Counted from the first letter of the stretch, positions 24,501-34,824 are shown. The stretch is DNA of 64,000 bases from Branchiostoma lanceolatum (GCF_035083965.1 NC_089723.1:36153193-36217192); one strand, 5' to 3'. Notes: generated by a model from the sequence alone, not told the origin. Translations and numbers: made by a program.

Positions 24501-27500
24501 TATGCATAAGCTTTCGATACATTATAAGAATATATTGGGAGATATCCATGTACAGTCAAATGTTTGACCGCCTTTTTCTAAAATTTTCTCTTGATGTAAT
24601 TTTATTAATGTGTGAAAGACAGCATTTCTAAAGACAGACTGTGATATTCTTTGTTTGTACAAGATCCAAGTGATGTTGAAGTTCGTCTGAGTTTCATCAT
24701 CTACCAGAACAGCCGGTTGTTCCAGTCCAACCAGACGGCTTCTTCATCAACTGGCAAAAATACTACGGTCAACAGCAAGGTTATTGCCAGTAGAGTCACT
24801 GGCTTTAACTTTAGGAATCTAACTAACCACGTGGTGACAAGATACCTTCCCGTCGTAAGTAAATATATCATGGACCTTCTATCTTTAAAGCCTTGTTGAT
24901 AAATCTTATCTAATACCATGATAATATACAGCATATCTAGCATAATATGCAGTATACATAATTATACTGAGTATTTTGCGTAGATAATTAGGCTTGAAAT
25001 CTCTACTTGTCTAGCCTGTGGTCATGAATTCCGATCCCAGGGTTCTCTGAAATAACCCTTCCTGGTGTGTTTAGATTCATTGCTACTGTTTCAAACTGGG
25101 TTTTTCTGCAGTGCAGATTTCTGATACTGAAGAAGAAGCTTCAGAGCACTTAAGAAATTATACAGATTTAGGAGACAAGAGGAAAGCGAAAAACTCCCAG
25201 ACATTGTTTCACAAGTTGACTGTTATGAAAGTAATCATCTTCATCAATGCTTGCAATCTCTTCACAGGTTCAAAACAGTACAAATAGCAGAGTGAACAAC
25301 ATCAGGTGTGTGTTTTGGGACTTCAATGCTGGAGGAGGGGGTGGAGACTGGTCAACCGACGGATGCAGCTTTGTAGGGATTGACAATGGCAGGGTGGTGT
25401 GCGAGTGCAACCATCTTACAAATTTCGCTGTTTTGATGGTAGGTTCGTCAACTTTCTAAACGTTGAGAACGTGCTGTAACGATATATCTGTGTACATCCT
25501 GGTAATCTCATGGTAGTTGGCCGTGAGGCTAAGATCCCTTCTGTCATTTAAAAAACATTTTTTAAAAGAGAAGTAAATACAATGACCTCTATACTGGTAT
25601 TGTGGATGATATTTGTCATCCATTATGTCGCCTCCTTCTAGTACACACACACACACACACACATCAAATTTACGTCATGAGAGTTTTAATCTAATATCTT
25701 TCCATCTCAATAGTATCCTTCATAATGGCTGAAAATCGTCATGTCTTATTTCAGGACATTTATGGAGGCTTGCACAACTTTGCACTGGATCTGATCAGTA
25801 AGATTGGGATTGCCCTGTCAATCGCCGGCCTCACTCTCACTCTCATCACCTACCTGATATTTAAGTAAGTTCAATGGATGGTTATATCAATCGCGTAATC
25901 TGCTCCACTGATAAAACAAAAATCGCTTGGTTTTCATAAAATCTATGTTGTCATTACGTATCTTGGAATTTCTATAGGTATGCTTTAAAACGTGTACTAC
26001 CAATAGTGCTGAAAATTGATAATGATTGATGTGCGGTGTCTAAAGATATTGTTTATTTTCTAGGCAGCTTCGTCAGACAAGACCGCAACACATCCTCACC
26101 CACCTGTGCATCGCCTTGCTGGCGACTCTTATCATCTTCATAGCTGCTATCGACGCTACCAACTCTCCAGTCGGCTGCACCGTCGTGGCGTTTCTACTGC
26201 ACTACTTCCTCCTGGCTGTGTTTATGTGGATGGCCGTCGAGGCCTTCAACATGTACCTGGCCTTCATTAAAGTCTTGGGGGCACACGTTTCCAAATTTCT
26301 CTTCAAGGCAGCCATATTTGCGTGGGGTAAGTAGAGGTTTTGCTTTTACCTAGTTGTTGTTATCAGAAAGGACTGTCACATGTTAAAGTATGATATTTGA
26401 TGTATTGGACATGCTGGCAAATCTATTGTCGCTTACATCTTGGTCAATGTCCCATTATGCTGCCAACACAGTAAAGGTCGTCTTCATCAGAGTATTAATG
26501 CCTTTTCTGAGGCTCTTCGTAGATTAACACGGAAACCTTATATTCTAATTACTTCATATGATTTTCAGATTCACGATAATGTTCAAGACTAAGCACATCA
26601 ATATTATAGAAAATGATGATGGCATCAATATCGTAGAAATCGAAGGAGAAGATGATAGGAGAAGCAATATTGAAGTGAAGCATCTCATTTGATCTTTATG
26701 TCTTTCACGATGTTTTATGTCTTGCAGGTCTCCCCTTCGTCCTTGCCATTGCTACCTTGGTCGTGGATGTACCCAACACCTATCCTACCGGACAAGAGAC
26801 ATACAGAAGCACTAGCTTGTAAGTCATGGTGTATAAATCAATTTTTCTCCTTGTCAGTCATTAATTATGGTATTGTCAAAGAGGCAAAATCAGCAGGTTG
26901 ACATGCGTTAACTGAAATGATAGACAAAAGCATGTATGTATGCACAAAGGAAATACTTAGATGCACTTAAAGGGAGGAACATTAGGAAAAGTCAGTTTTT
27001 CTCGTGATAGCTTGTTAAAAAAGAGGCAGGTAGTGTTGAAATGATGTTTGCTTTCCCTTTCGACTAGTTGCTGGCTGCAGGGTAGTCAGCTGTACTTCGG
27101 GTTCATGCTGCCTGCCGGACTGGTGCTACTGTTCAACACCATCGTGTACATCATGGTCATCAGCAAACTGGCCTGTTGTGGCAGGACCGAAGGTTGGTTT
27201 AAAAAAAGAAATGTAAAATGTTATGTCCTTTTTTTAGTTGTTGCTCTATCTCAATTGTTTAAACTTGCATTCAGTTCAATGCATCAGAATGAATTACCCT
27301 CGGTCTCTACATTATACAGGCAGTGTGATTTGAACAGTAGCAATTAAGTTATTTATGTTTATGGCAAATTTTTCTTACACAGAAATCAGCAACATCCCTA
27401 TGTATAATGGCAGACAACTCAACTGAATTCAATAGGAAAGTCGATTTAAGTGATTTGCAAGGCTGTTAAAAAGTTTTCTTTCCACTGGCAGATTCTACAT

Positions 27501-28671
27501 TTTAACATGTTTGGTCATGCAATTTTTTGTTTCCTTAGTCAAGGCATTCCCGATTAGCCCTGTTTAGCAAGAATTGAAGTGCAGATATAACACACTTTCA
27601 TATTGATAAGATGCAATATTTTCGCAGGAAAAGTTGCTGATGACAAAAGCGGTGCAACAAAGCAGAATCTGCGTATCGCCATCGCTGTCATGGTGCTGGT
27701 CGGACTCACCTGGATCTTTGGATTCTTCATGATCAGGTACAGATCTGGATTTTGAATGCTCTGCTACAATCTCTAAGAAAAATGATAGCAGTTTTAACTT
27801 CTTTGATTGCACATTGATTAAAACTAAAACCATGTGCATATATGCAACATTGCAACAGGAAATTAAAAAAAATAATGTAATTTCCTTATAAGTGGTATCC
27901 ATGATCAAAAGTTCTAGTGCATAAGCCTAAAATTTCATATCATGCCAAGAAGGAAATGTAAACATACACTCGTGCATTTGAAATATCTTGAAATGCCTTT
28001 TGGCCTCGTTTTTTAAATTTACTGGAAATATGGCTCATTCAGTCTTTGACATTCTAAAACTGATGTTAATTCATCAAAAGATTTCATGAAATAATTTTTG
28101 TTCCAGTGACGGAAGGATCGTCTTTTCTTACTTATTCTGCATCTTCAACTCCCTGCAAGGATTCTTCATCTTTGTCTTCCATACCCTTCGGCAGAAGGAA
28201 GTTCAGAACCTGTGGTTCAGGTAAGTACCTGTTTGGTGTAATTTTGTTGTCTTTACACATTGATGATTGCGAATCATTCGTTGCCATCATAAACTACACT
28301 GTCAACATCATGACACTTTTAATGGTACGAGCATTGTCCAAAACGTCGTGACCTGATGCATTGCTCAAAATGAGCTGCACTCTGAACCTGTCTTGGGAAT
28401 AATTGAAGTAGATCATTGTGGATAGTAAGTTAACCAAACAATGCTATTCTTATACATTGATGTAGTTCATTGTTGTTTGTTGGTTGCCTGAACCATGATC
28501 TTCTTACATTTCAGGTATTGCTGCACGTGTCTCGGCGGTGATTCTCGTAAGAACAAGTCTTCAACAGGCAAGTCGTCTTCCAACCCAACTGAGTCCCATT
28601 CGGAGGGTCACGCACGGGGAGGGAGAGGCAACACACCAGAGATAGTGCCGATGGAAATCTATATGGAGTAG
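6518..28671 (+). CDS. adhesion GPCR: EGFx10-STP-Ig-SEA-HormR-GAIN-7TM
   Basis: Thirty-three exons sum to 4287 nt (1428 aa). Exons: 6518-6596; ten EGF exons 9059-13506; 13542-13601; 15917-16240; 16575-16734; 17598-17698; 18152-18264; 18695-18753; 19305-19462; 19690-19818; 20308-20417; 21251-21394; 22006-22100; 22402-22524; 24042-24202; 24664-24854; 25268-25438; 25755-25864; 26064-26326; 26728-26818; 27068-27192; 27628-27736; 28107-28220; 28515-28671. Every junction keeps phase. Residues 1-26 are a signal peptide, 27-406 EGFs, 427-534 Ser/Thr/Pro stalk, 535-621 Ig, 622-731 SEA, 732-811 hormone-receptor-like, 812-1106 GAIN/GPS, then 7TM. It is a cell-surface receptor of the self-cleaving, tethered-agonist class. 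SEA plus Ig plus GAIN recalls ADGRF5, but the EGF array is unlike it, so orthology is left open. Ligand unknown. The weakest joins are exon 13542-13601 and the AAG acceptor at 24663. Confidence 0.9.
6749..7290. repeat. intronic segment duplicated, also present at 13840-14240
   Basis: The segment starting with TCGAAATTTGTTTTTACTGTG is internally duplicated (about 6749-6900 and 6935-7090). It ends in a block with AAAACGTCACACCAG and GTGTCAGGCTG. A recognisable relative, with the same order of blocks, lies at about 13840-14240 after the EGF array. Both are intronic; no exon is seen in either. Confidence 0.55.
7690..7868. repeat. imperfect inverted repeat, MITE-like
   Basis: GGGGCTAATTGGCCCCCTCG...GGGCTCAAAGTA on the left is mirrored by TACTTTGAGCTGCCC...GGGTGAATTAGCCCCC on the right. 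It lies in the first intron of the adhesion GPCR and has no coding content. Confidence 0.4.
8505..8645 (-). repeat. tRNA-like SINE fragment
   Basis: Read on the minus strand the segment carries GTTCGATCCC, matching the pol III B-box consensus, after GGTGGCAACG. It is followed by the CCTTGGG...CACTCAGGTGAAAATGAG tail that recurs at 34080-34130. It lies in the first intron of the adhesion GPCR. No foldable intact tRNA is claimed. Confidence 0.4.
9059..13506 (+). repeat. ten tandem EGF exons of the adhesion GPCR
   Basis: Exons of exactly 114 bp start at 9059, 9412, 9777, 11259, 11633, 11994, 12353, 12714, 13033 and 13393; all are phase 1-1. Each encodes one 38-residue module of pattern [16 protein letters not shown]...DSYxCDC...GDHCEN with six cysteines. 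The DIDDC start is the Ca-binding EGF signature. CxDxxxxYxC fits Asp/Asn beta-hydroxylation, and CQNGGTC fits the O-fucose consensus. Differences are few: CLDG in 3, 8, 9 and 10, CAPG in 4, CTSV in 5, HCES in 9. Introns between them are also similar, giving a repeat unit of about 360 bp (319-374); the one long gap is explained by the retroelement at 10043-11155. Confidence 0.95.
10039..11159 (-). mobile_element. 5'-truncated non-LTR retrotransposon (RT C-terminus)
   Basis: An insertion of about 1113 bp (10043-11155) sits in the intron between EGF exons 3 and 4, flanked by a 4-bp duplication TGTT (10039-10042 and 11156-11159). The neighbouring EGF introns show the uninterrupted empty site GCTTTGTTGTCGACG. 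On the minus strand an open frame from about 11155 to 10435 encodes the C-terminal part of a reverse transcriptase ([35 protein letters not shown]), as in CR1/jockey-type LINEs. The 3' end finishes in AATAAACAATA-type repeats. The intact frame and clean target site suggest a recent insertion. Confidence 0.85.
13542..13601 (+). other. candidate 60-bp exon after the EGF array
   Basis: TTGTAG|TC...ACTG|GTAAGA defines a 60-bp phase 1-1 segment encoding [20 protein letters not shown], resembling the end of a second EGF-type or cysteine-rich module. Skipping it would keep the frame, so its use cannot be proven from sequence alone. Confidence 0.4.
14765..14778. promoter_or_regulatory. palindromic RFX X-box-like motif (intronic)
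   Basis: Second exact copy of GTTGCCATGGCAAC, preceded by CCC in both copies, in the intron before the Ser/Thr-rich exon of the adhesion GPCR. It may be an enhancer site, or merely part of a repeat. Confidence 0.3.
15917..16240 (+). other. Ser/Thr/Pro-rich stalk exon of the adhesion GPCR
   Basis: A 324-bp phase 1-1 exon encodes a Thr-rich stalk with repeats of the type [14 protein letters not shown] and TTISSTPQP. The DNA repeats with a 75-bp period (for example GTGAAAACCACCATTT at 16018 and 16093). Such stretches are densely O-glycosylated spacers that hold extracellular domains away from the membrane. No cysteines are present. Confidence 0.85.
16817..16890 (+). pseudogene. decayed duplicate of the Ig half-exon
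   Basis: Sequence starting at AAGTACCAG (16820) repeats the 3' half of the Ig exon (same motif at 16676) with a 144-bp offset, including the following intron. Relative to the real exon it has an in-frame TGA (ACC CGG TGA). It has no usable acceptor and is not counted as coding. Confidence 0.65.
17731..17994 (-). repeat. dispersed MITE-like family, reverse copy
   Basis: The reverse complement of this intronic stretch matches, block for block, the repeats at about 60490-60990 and 62655-62998. Shared blocks include GGAGCTAGAATAGAATG, ATTCCAGGATA, CCGACCTTGGTTCG and TGGTCGGGAGCAAA. Both ends carry related TGT(A/C)AC...GACCATGG sequences. No coding content. Confidence 0.6.
18462..18508. repeat. 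(AAAC)n microsatellite
   Basis: About eleven AAAC units in tandem in the intron between the first two SEA exons of the adhesion GPCR. Confidence 0.9.
20560..20786. repeat. GC-rich MITE-like element
   Basis: TAGCCTGGATACCAGAC at the left end is mirrored by GTCTGGCACCCAGGCTA at the right. The 227-bp core is strikingly GC-rich compared with the AT-rich intron around it. It lies just after the hormone-receptor-like exon of the adhesion GPCR. Confidence 0.6.
22911..23932. mobile_element. 1-kb foldback element in an ADGR intron
   Basis: Terminal inverted repeats start TGTCACAGTAGAGATTGGAA and end with its complement CTCTACTGTGACA. The flanks are TATATA on both sides (22905-22910, 23933-23938), a likely target-site duplication. 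The complementarity continues inward for about 400 bp per arm (22911-23330 against 23515-23932). The outer 250 bp of each arm are made of repeated short palindromes around CTACTAGTAG and GGAATTCC. There is no transposase; open frames inside are by-products of the repeats. The transcript of the intron would fold into a very long hairpin. Confidence 0.85.
25642..25664. repeat. (AC)n microsatellite
   Basis: Eleven AC dinucleotides in the intron between the GPS exon and the TM1 exon. Confidence 0.9.
25755..28671 (+). other. seven-transmembrane exons and tail of the adhesion GPCR
   Basis: Seven exons carry the class B2 helices: TM1 [22 protein letters not shown]2 [18 protein letters not shown] and TM3 [19 protein letters not shown] in one exon; TM4 [15 protein letters not shown]; the conserved extracellular CWL; TM5 [17 protein letters not shown]6 [14 protein letters not shown]7 [17 protein letters not shown]. 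The TWIFG and NSLQGFFIF motifs are diagnostic of adhesion GPCRs. The last exon adds about 50 residues, basic and Ser-rich with no PDZ-binding end, stopping at MEIYME. Confidence 0.95.
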
Positions 28672-29598
28672 TTGTTAAAGTGCTTATGGCACCAATGGCA
28701 CCAAAATACAGGCACTTTTTTTACTCCACCCAGGTGTAAAAATGGGTTATTGTTCTGTGTAAGTAGCACTGATAGAATACGTTATAACTTGAGTGCAGTG
28801 CCACGTCATCCTTGTCTGTCAAAAAGCGAATTAGAAAAATAAGGCAGTTCTTGATTACAATCAATAAATCAATTAAATTTATTGCGCAACCATTGTATCA
28901 CGTGCAATGTATGGTAAGGTCTTGAGCAGCACTAGATAATTATGAAGATTAAAATCTACGGCTTTGCTTATAGCAGTAGTAATAAATTCTAAGTAATTTA
29001 AGACTAAACACTACACTATTTTATCCTAGCGATACAATCTATATAGAACTACTATATTATATACGGATTACATGATAATACACAGGAGACAATGTTAACA
29101 TCAATTGTTTGTGTCAGAAATAAGACGATTTATTATGAGAAAAACGCTAGAACTACATTAGCCTATATATAAGGAAATTGTGCCATGACATGAGATAAGT
29201 AAGTCAAAAGGCTCACACTTTGTCTAAGGTAAGGTCATGTTTACATAATATACATATATAAGTATCATTCAATGAAGAAAGCCGTTTATTATTTAACATT
29301 AAGACTTATAGACTTACTTTCTTATGCACTGTTTGCTTCTCCAACAACATTTTTTTCATAGAAAATTTAACTTATGCATTAATGTCTTTCTAACATCTCT
29401 CTACATTTTAACCTATTAGTGCTAAGATATTTCAACCATATGTCACATTGTATGTTAACTACATTATAATCAATGCTTATCAATTATAAATTACCTGCAC
29501 AGTACTTCTGAAATACTGTATCTATGAATTACTTGCGCTGTAACTGTTGGTGCACATTTTTGTGCTTGGTTGTATAAATGTGACATTACAATTATAGC

Positions 29599-29604
29599 AA
29601 TAAA
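29599..29604 (+). terminator. candidate polyadenylation signal AATAAA
   Basis: AATAAA lies 930 bp after the ADGR stop in the context TTATAGCAATAAAGCTGAATC. An earlier AATAAA occurs near 28864. The context also looks like a LINE 3' end, so its assignment to the receptor mRNA is uncertain. Confidence 0.35.
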
Positions 29605-29761
29605 GCTGAATCTTAATCTGGAGTGGTTCACGATTGGGGGAAGAGTCGTAGGAAGATTCTGGCATGGGTGGCAAGGACTTATAGTTAATACACATAAATA
29701 ACCTCGTCCTTGCTGTTATCAACGATACAAATGCGCCCCCTCCCCCTCCCTCCACCCAGCA

Positions 29762-29762
29762 T

Positions 29763-29792
<30 letters not shown>
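29762..29792. repeat. (CA)n microsatellite
   Basis: About fifteen CA dinucleotides following a C-rich tract. Confidence 0.9.
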
Positions 29793-29793
<1 letters not shown>

Positions 29794-30793
29794 CCTTTCA
29801 AAATAGGGGTCACGAGAAGGTCTAACATACAGACCACCGAACAAATGCCTTGGCCATCCTGAGTGGGCAAATTGCGAATGCTGCCAATATTGGGTTGATT
29901 CTGGGTGAAGCTTGTGGTGTCCTGTTGCATCTGATGGAATCTTGTTGAATGTACTTAAAGCTTGTTGAAGCTAACCTACCTGGCACTCAAAACGTACACA
30001 TGTATCGAATGTCTGGAATGTTTGTTTTACAAGATAATCTAGATTATCACGTCCTCCATTTCACTACCAATCATAATACATCAGCCCACCGGACACCGGT
30101 TCAGTGACCGATTAGGCTGCATAGGGCGGCTGCTAACGTTCCCGCAGTGCTGACGTACTCGCTAGAGCAAACAGTGGCTAGAGCAAACGCTAGAGTGTTT
30201 TCACGTGACTTCATAGGTATACAAACTATATGCAGCTAATGTGTGATTTTCAGCTATTTACTATGTGCAGCTATGTGCTTTTCAGCCAGTCAGATCTCAA
30301 GCATTTTCCGACATTTAGATATGTTCTCACTCTCTGAGATTATACCTCTATTAGGTGTGTTTAGCTCACAGAAGATAATACCAGAAAAAGATATACAACT
30401 TTCTTGCCAATAGATATACAAATGAACGAAAATGAATCAATTCTTTACGATTGAACACCAGCATAGCTTGCAAACTGAGAAGGTAAATATTTATTTTCAA
30501 AATGTGGAATAGAAAATGGTTGGGATATGGTAAAGGTCGATTATATAATCCTCCTGTGACGTACAATGTAAACATGGCATGCAATGCGTTGGATAATGGA
30601 TTCTTCTTTGACGTTTCAAAGTCCCCTAGGGTCCCCGGCGATAACAGCCAGAACTGCACTAAGGGTGCGTCAATTATTGCATATATTTCATTTGTCAGAT
30701 GCTACTACAGCCGTACAAATCTAAATAACATTTCTTAAGCGTTGGGAACTTGTTCAGCACGTTCTATCAAAACCACCCGCCATATGTCTGACA

Positions 30794-31424
30794 GTTTAAA
30801 GGGTATAAGACACCAAAATACAACATTTTCTTATTATCTGAAATAGGAATAGTATCATTGAAGGAATATAAACGTTTAAAACAAATACACACCCTGCTGA
30901 TGTTATCTAACATTGAACCATCGGAAAACATACTTCAATGGATCCAGCTCTTTATTCTTATCTGATCTTCTCACGAGATGATTACATTAATCAGTGACTA
31001 ATGCCTGCTCATGACGTCAACATGAACACGACAGCCGGTTCGGAACCTTACACAACGGCTTGCAAAAACATGATATAATGAGCAAACAGTGCTTAATCAT
31101 CGTGATAACATTTAATTAAAGGACATAACAATATCTATTTCGTTTCTTGTAAAAATAACGTTCTTTCCGAGCCGTTGTGCAAAGTTCCAATTCGGCTGGC
31201 ATGTTCATTGTGACGTCATGAGCAGGCAAGTCACTGGTTAATGTAATTACCTGGTGGGAAGAATCAAAAGCTGGAGGTATGAAGTTTTCATGGTTCGATG
31301 TTCAATGACATAAGAAGTTTGAATACGTTGTGAAAATTTCTATGTTGTTGAACAATAGTATTATGTTTTATGTAATTTCCGGAAATTCTTCATGTTGATG
31401 TCATTGGTGTCTTATGCCTTTAAC
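30794..31424. mobile_element. 630-bp foldback MITE-like element
   Basis: The left end GTTTAAAGGGTATAAGACACC is complementary to the right end GGTGTCTTATGCCTTTAAC. Pairing is patchy in the outer arms and strong in the inner arms (GCCTGCTCATGACGTCA on the left, TGACGTCATGAGCAGGC on the right). No protein is encoded. It lies immediately downstream of the lysozyme A 3' end and is absent from the equivalent place of lysozyme B. Confidence 0.75.
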
Positions 31425-31460
31425 AATTCAATTGACACACAAGAAATATTTGAATGATGT

Positions 31461-31466
31461 TTTATT
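31461..31466 (-). terminator. polyadenylation signal of lysozyme A
   Basis: AATAAA on the minus strand, 117 bp beyond the TAG stop. The same GAATAAAAC context occurs beyond lysozyme B at 34819-34824, which supports its use. Confidence 0.65.
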
Positions 31467-31582
31467 CATGAGAATCCTATCCAGTGCCGAAACACAATCA
31501 GAAGAAATTGAAGTGGCGTCTGGATGAGATGACGCAATGTCTTGATGACAACGACTGTGCTCATCAATGGTGACGTCACTCT

Positions 31583-33412
31583 CTACCAGCAGCCGCTGAC
31601 GTAGCTCGACGTGCTACCCTGGCAGTTGTTTTGCCAGCCATACCTGTTGTGAAGAGTTACAATTTGTTAATGTCTTTGTAATTGCCTGTTTTGCAAGCGA
31701 TGATGCTCTTCTCTAACATACATTTATGTCTTTTACCTCAACGTTTCTTCCGGGATTCCATTGCAGAATATACAATCGTACAGAACGAGGGTTGTTTTTC
31801 CCTGATCTACTGCCTTACTATTTTTAAGAAGCTGAATTCGAAATTATAGATGAGTCTGTTTTCAATACATACTTCTAAAGTTTATGTAGTGATGTTTCGC
31901 TTGCATAATGATGCAAGGGTTACTACGACGATTAAACTTTTTGATTCAAATTGGCACTGGCAAGAATATCAAAGGCAGATAAAAAACAGTACACATTAGA
32001 ATAGTACACTAAAGCCACGGTGTTGCTAAGTATATTAAGCAAACAACAAACAAAATGAAAGATGATAAGGATAAAATGGAGCCACCAATCATTACTGCTA
32101 CAACATTAACATTCACTGACCAGGCAGAGAAGCCGTGGCGATTGTAGATCAGCTGGGCACATCTGACGTCATCAGCGATGTTGTTGTCACGGAGGTCTAG
32201 GTTTGAGCGGAGGCAACGTTATTATCAACCGCAATCAGGGAATATTGCTCACAAATGTGAAATCATTTAATATGTATATAGGTCTATTAGGACTTTAAAT
32301 GATGTATCTTTGTTATATATCTTGTTTGACCCTTACCTCTTCCCTCATGACCTCAATGAGAAACGGCCTGTAGGCCGACTTGAGCTTCCCATGAATAAAC
32401 AAAGGTTCAAACAATCTAGCAGGTCGTGGTTTCGACAGCATTATGTACACATGACATTGCATTCACATAAAATCACATTTTACGCCAATATTTACATATA
32501 TTTCACATCTATATGCACTCGATGATAACTTGAATACCATGTAAACAAAGGGGGAAAAAATACACCCAAGCAGCCTGCACCACTTTCTCTATAGCTAACA
32601 ATGCCTTGCATTGACGGTTATATTTTCCAATACTCACTGGAGCAGGAGACGCCACAGTCGTTGTGCGGTCCACCGTTGTCGCACCAGTAGTGATCGTTGA
32701 TCTGGAACAGCCCGTGATCGTAGGATCCGTCCCAGTTGGGGCCGCCCCTTGCGCCAGTCCTGAAGGAACTCTCGTGCTGCACCAGGCAGATCCCTATGGG
32801 AACATCACGTTCTGTTTGTCATCACTTGTCCTTTGCTGAATTGTCTATGCAACTACGTATTGAACTTCAATCCCAACAATAGAAGTACAAATGAGCTGCA
32901 ATAAGTTGCCAAAGAGCAAAAGAGGAGCTCGAGTATAAGTTATGAGCAGAAAAAGAGAGGAGAGAGTTACTCTTCTTACAAGAAACTCATACTTCGCGAA
33001 GGCTGCGGCCAAGGTCTGCAAAAGCTGCAAAGACTGAGGTTACACTGAGCTTCCACATACTGTCGTTCTGAGGAATCTAGTGTGGGCTATTCTCCGGAAT
33101 ATCATATTAACGGTGGAACGAGCAAGGAAGGATTCCTCATAAATGTTTGAGTAAAAGGGTACTAACTTATCTAAGGACCTCCGAAGAGTTGACACCGTGA
33201 CCAGATGGACAGATGGCCCTGATGCACAGGCGGTCACTATTACAGGTTTGGCTGTTCTGTATGAACAGTAAGGCTGAGTACTTACATTCTCCGGCCTGAG
33301 ATCGTGAAGTCAGACCACGGGACACCAGTTCATTGGCCAGTTCACAGCGCTCGTAGGTCTTGGCGTGCGCCGTGCACACCAGCCCCATCAACAGGACAAC
33401 AGCCAGGAACAT
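31583..33412 (-). CDS. LYZ: c-type lysozyme A
   Basis: Four exons on the minus strand (33286-33412, 32638-32793, 32121-32196, 31583-31643; 127+156+76+61 nt) give 139 aa with the exon pattern of animal c-type lysozymes. A signal peptide (MFLAVVLLMGLVCTAHA) is followed by KTYERCELANEL at the mature start. The catalytic Glu is in CLVQHESSF and the catalytic Asp in DGSYDHGLFQIN. The eight family cysteines are all present, ending SGCW. The exon 1/2 join rebuilds Trp (T|GG) at the spot where hen lysozyme has W28. The secreted enzyme cleaves the beta-1,4 bond of peptidoglycan, for defence or digestion. About 90% identical to the paralogue at 34948-36841. Phase-1 introns shared with the paralogue, a TATA box at 33495-33504 and a poly(A) signal at 31461 indicate a working gene. 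Confidence 0.95.
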
Positions 33413-33494
33413 CTTGGACTCCTCTGCAGCTTGTACTGAACACAGTGTCGCTGAGCTAGTCTTCGGTGGATGAGCTGTACTGATGACTGCGCCA

Positions 33495-33504
33495 TATATT
33501 TATA
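33495..33504 (-). promoter_or_regulatory. TATA box of lysozyme A
   Basis: TATAAATATA on the minus strand lies about 83 bp before the start codon. The surrounding block GGTCGCTGGTGTG...GGCGCAGTCATCAG is shared with lysozyme B, where the same place reads TATGAATACA (36923-36937). A third copy of this promoter block lies at 40940-41075 on the plus strand. Confidence 0.65.
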
Positions 33505-34004
33505 CACACCAGCGACCTTCACTTGACGGTGGCCGGATCTTTGTATGATTCTATTATTGTGCAAAACCAACGGAAACTACGAAGGCAAATATGGTTGGTA
33601 AACCAAAGTTGACCTCAAGGTCCTGTTATTCTCAGCTCTGAGAATTCATCTACGGATATAATTTTCACTGTTCTCCAAGTTTGACCATCTTCCTGCCAGA
33701 CAGTAGAAGCCAGAATGATGTTATCTTTGGTTATAAGAAAATTTGCCTTGTGAAGCTGATTATTCTAGGCCAAGTTTACATTTGTTGACATATAGTTTTC
33801 AAAATAGCTTTCCAAAGAAACTGGAAATTTTCTATGATAATCGTACACCTGCATGGACGTACATAGACCTGCACACGAGCGTTAGAAGATTTTGTTACTA
33901 GTATTTGCAGCTTCTTGTAGCTGCTTGTGGTTTTTAGCATTGTTTACCCGGTAAACCACCTCTTGGCGTAAAGTGTAGCAGGTTGTTTTACGTGATCATG
34001 GAAT

Positions 34005-34290
34005 GGCTCTCCAAACACGGGACCTTCATTTAACGTCCTATACTAGGGACGTCCCTAACCGAAGCTTATGTAGTCATTTTCACCTGAGTGAAGTGAGGAA
34101 ATTAATGTTAAGTGCTTAGCCCAACGGCACAACATCGACGGGGCATGTCTGTTCATAGGCTCTCAGCCCAACACCTTGAGTATTCTTAACAAGGCTTTGG
34201 GCCAGTCAATCGCCAAAAATGTATCCAGGCACTTTAAGAGAGGTTAAGTCGAACCACTGAGTCAACTTTTAACAGCGTCACGAGCCGATT
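34005..34290 (-). repeat. dispersed repeat (CACGGGAC...TTAACGTCC family)
   Basis: GGCTCTCCAAACACGGGACC, followed by TTCATTTAACGTCC, reappears as its reverse complement at 41138-41285. Its continuation CACCTGAGTGAAGTGAGGAA also appears in the SINE-like segment at 8505-8645. Probably a SINE or LINE tail family. No coding content. Confidence 0.5.
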
Positions 34291-34818
34291 CACTTCCCAA
34301 GCTAAGATAAGACATTCATCTTTAATTAAATAAAAATGTGTGTTCAGGGTGAGATAAGCAGCAGCCGCTCCGGAAAGATCACTTTGGCTCACCTTCTATG
34401 TCTTTCTTATTTACAGTTGCTAGTATTCGCGTGGCTGGTGGCATTTTTTGAGGATATCTAGTTAAGGTTTGAAAGAAGCAGCTAAAGTCTTGAACCTGAG
34501 TCATACATCTGATTTTCTGTTTTCAGTGTGTTTTTATCTCTGTGATTAGTAGTCCACTGTTTTCTGCTGCTGCAGTAGTAGAAACATCCTGCAGCAGCAA
34601 TCAGTCTTTCTTCAATCTCTGTGATCGCTGAATGAATTTACACGTTGCGTTATGTATCGCACACATTGCATTTGTCAGAAGCTTGTACAATTGGGCTAAT
34701 CTGAAGGATACTGCGTTGCGAGAGAAGCCTCTTTAGCATATGTTTTATCAAAAGCACGTCGCCATATGGCTGACTGTATAAAAATTCAACTGACAGGTGA
34801 TGAATATTTCATCGATGT

Positions 34819-34824
34819 TTTATT
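34819..34824 (-). terminator. polyadenylation signal of lysozyme B
   Basis: AATAAA on the minus strand, 124 bp beyond the TAA stop, in the same context as the lysozyme A signal. Confidence 0.65.

Larger units (their letters stand above)
19690..25438 (+). other. HormR-like, GAIN and GPS exons of the adhesion GPCR
   Basis: Exons 19690-19818 and 20308-20417 encode a hormone-receptor-like module ([32 protein letters not shown]). Exons from 21251 to 24854 make the helical and beta parts of the GAIN domain ([39 protein letters not shown]). Exon 25268-25438 is the GPS: CVFWDF, DWSTDGC and [13 protein letters not shown] supply the four cysteines and two tryptophans. The HL|T cleavage tripeptide is intact, so autoproteolysis is predicted. 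TNFAVLM after the cut would be the tethered agonist. Confidence 0.9.
28672..31582. other. 3' UTR and convergent intergenic DNA
   Basis: The stretch separates the 3' ends of the adhesion GPCR (+) and lysozyme A (-). It holds possible polyadenylation signals, a CA microsatellite at 29762-29792, degenerate TTGTTGAAGC-type repeats at 29895-29975 and a 630-bp foldback element at 30794-31424. I see no exon. Confidence 0.5.

Noticed and set aside
32794-32825. Earlier acceptor for lysozyme exon 2 that would include residues DVPIG
   Set aside because: It would create a TAA at the junction; the CCCATAG|GG acceptor gives Trp in the family-conserved place in both genes.
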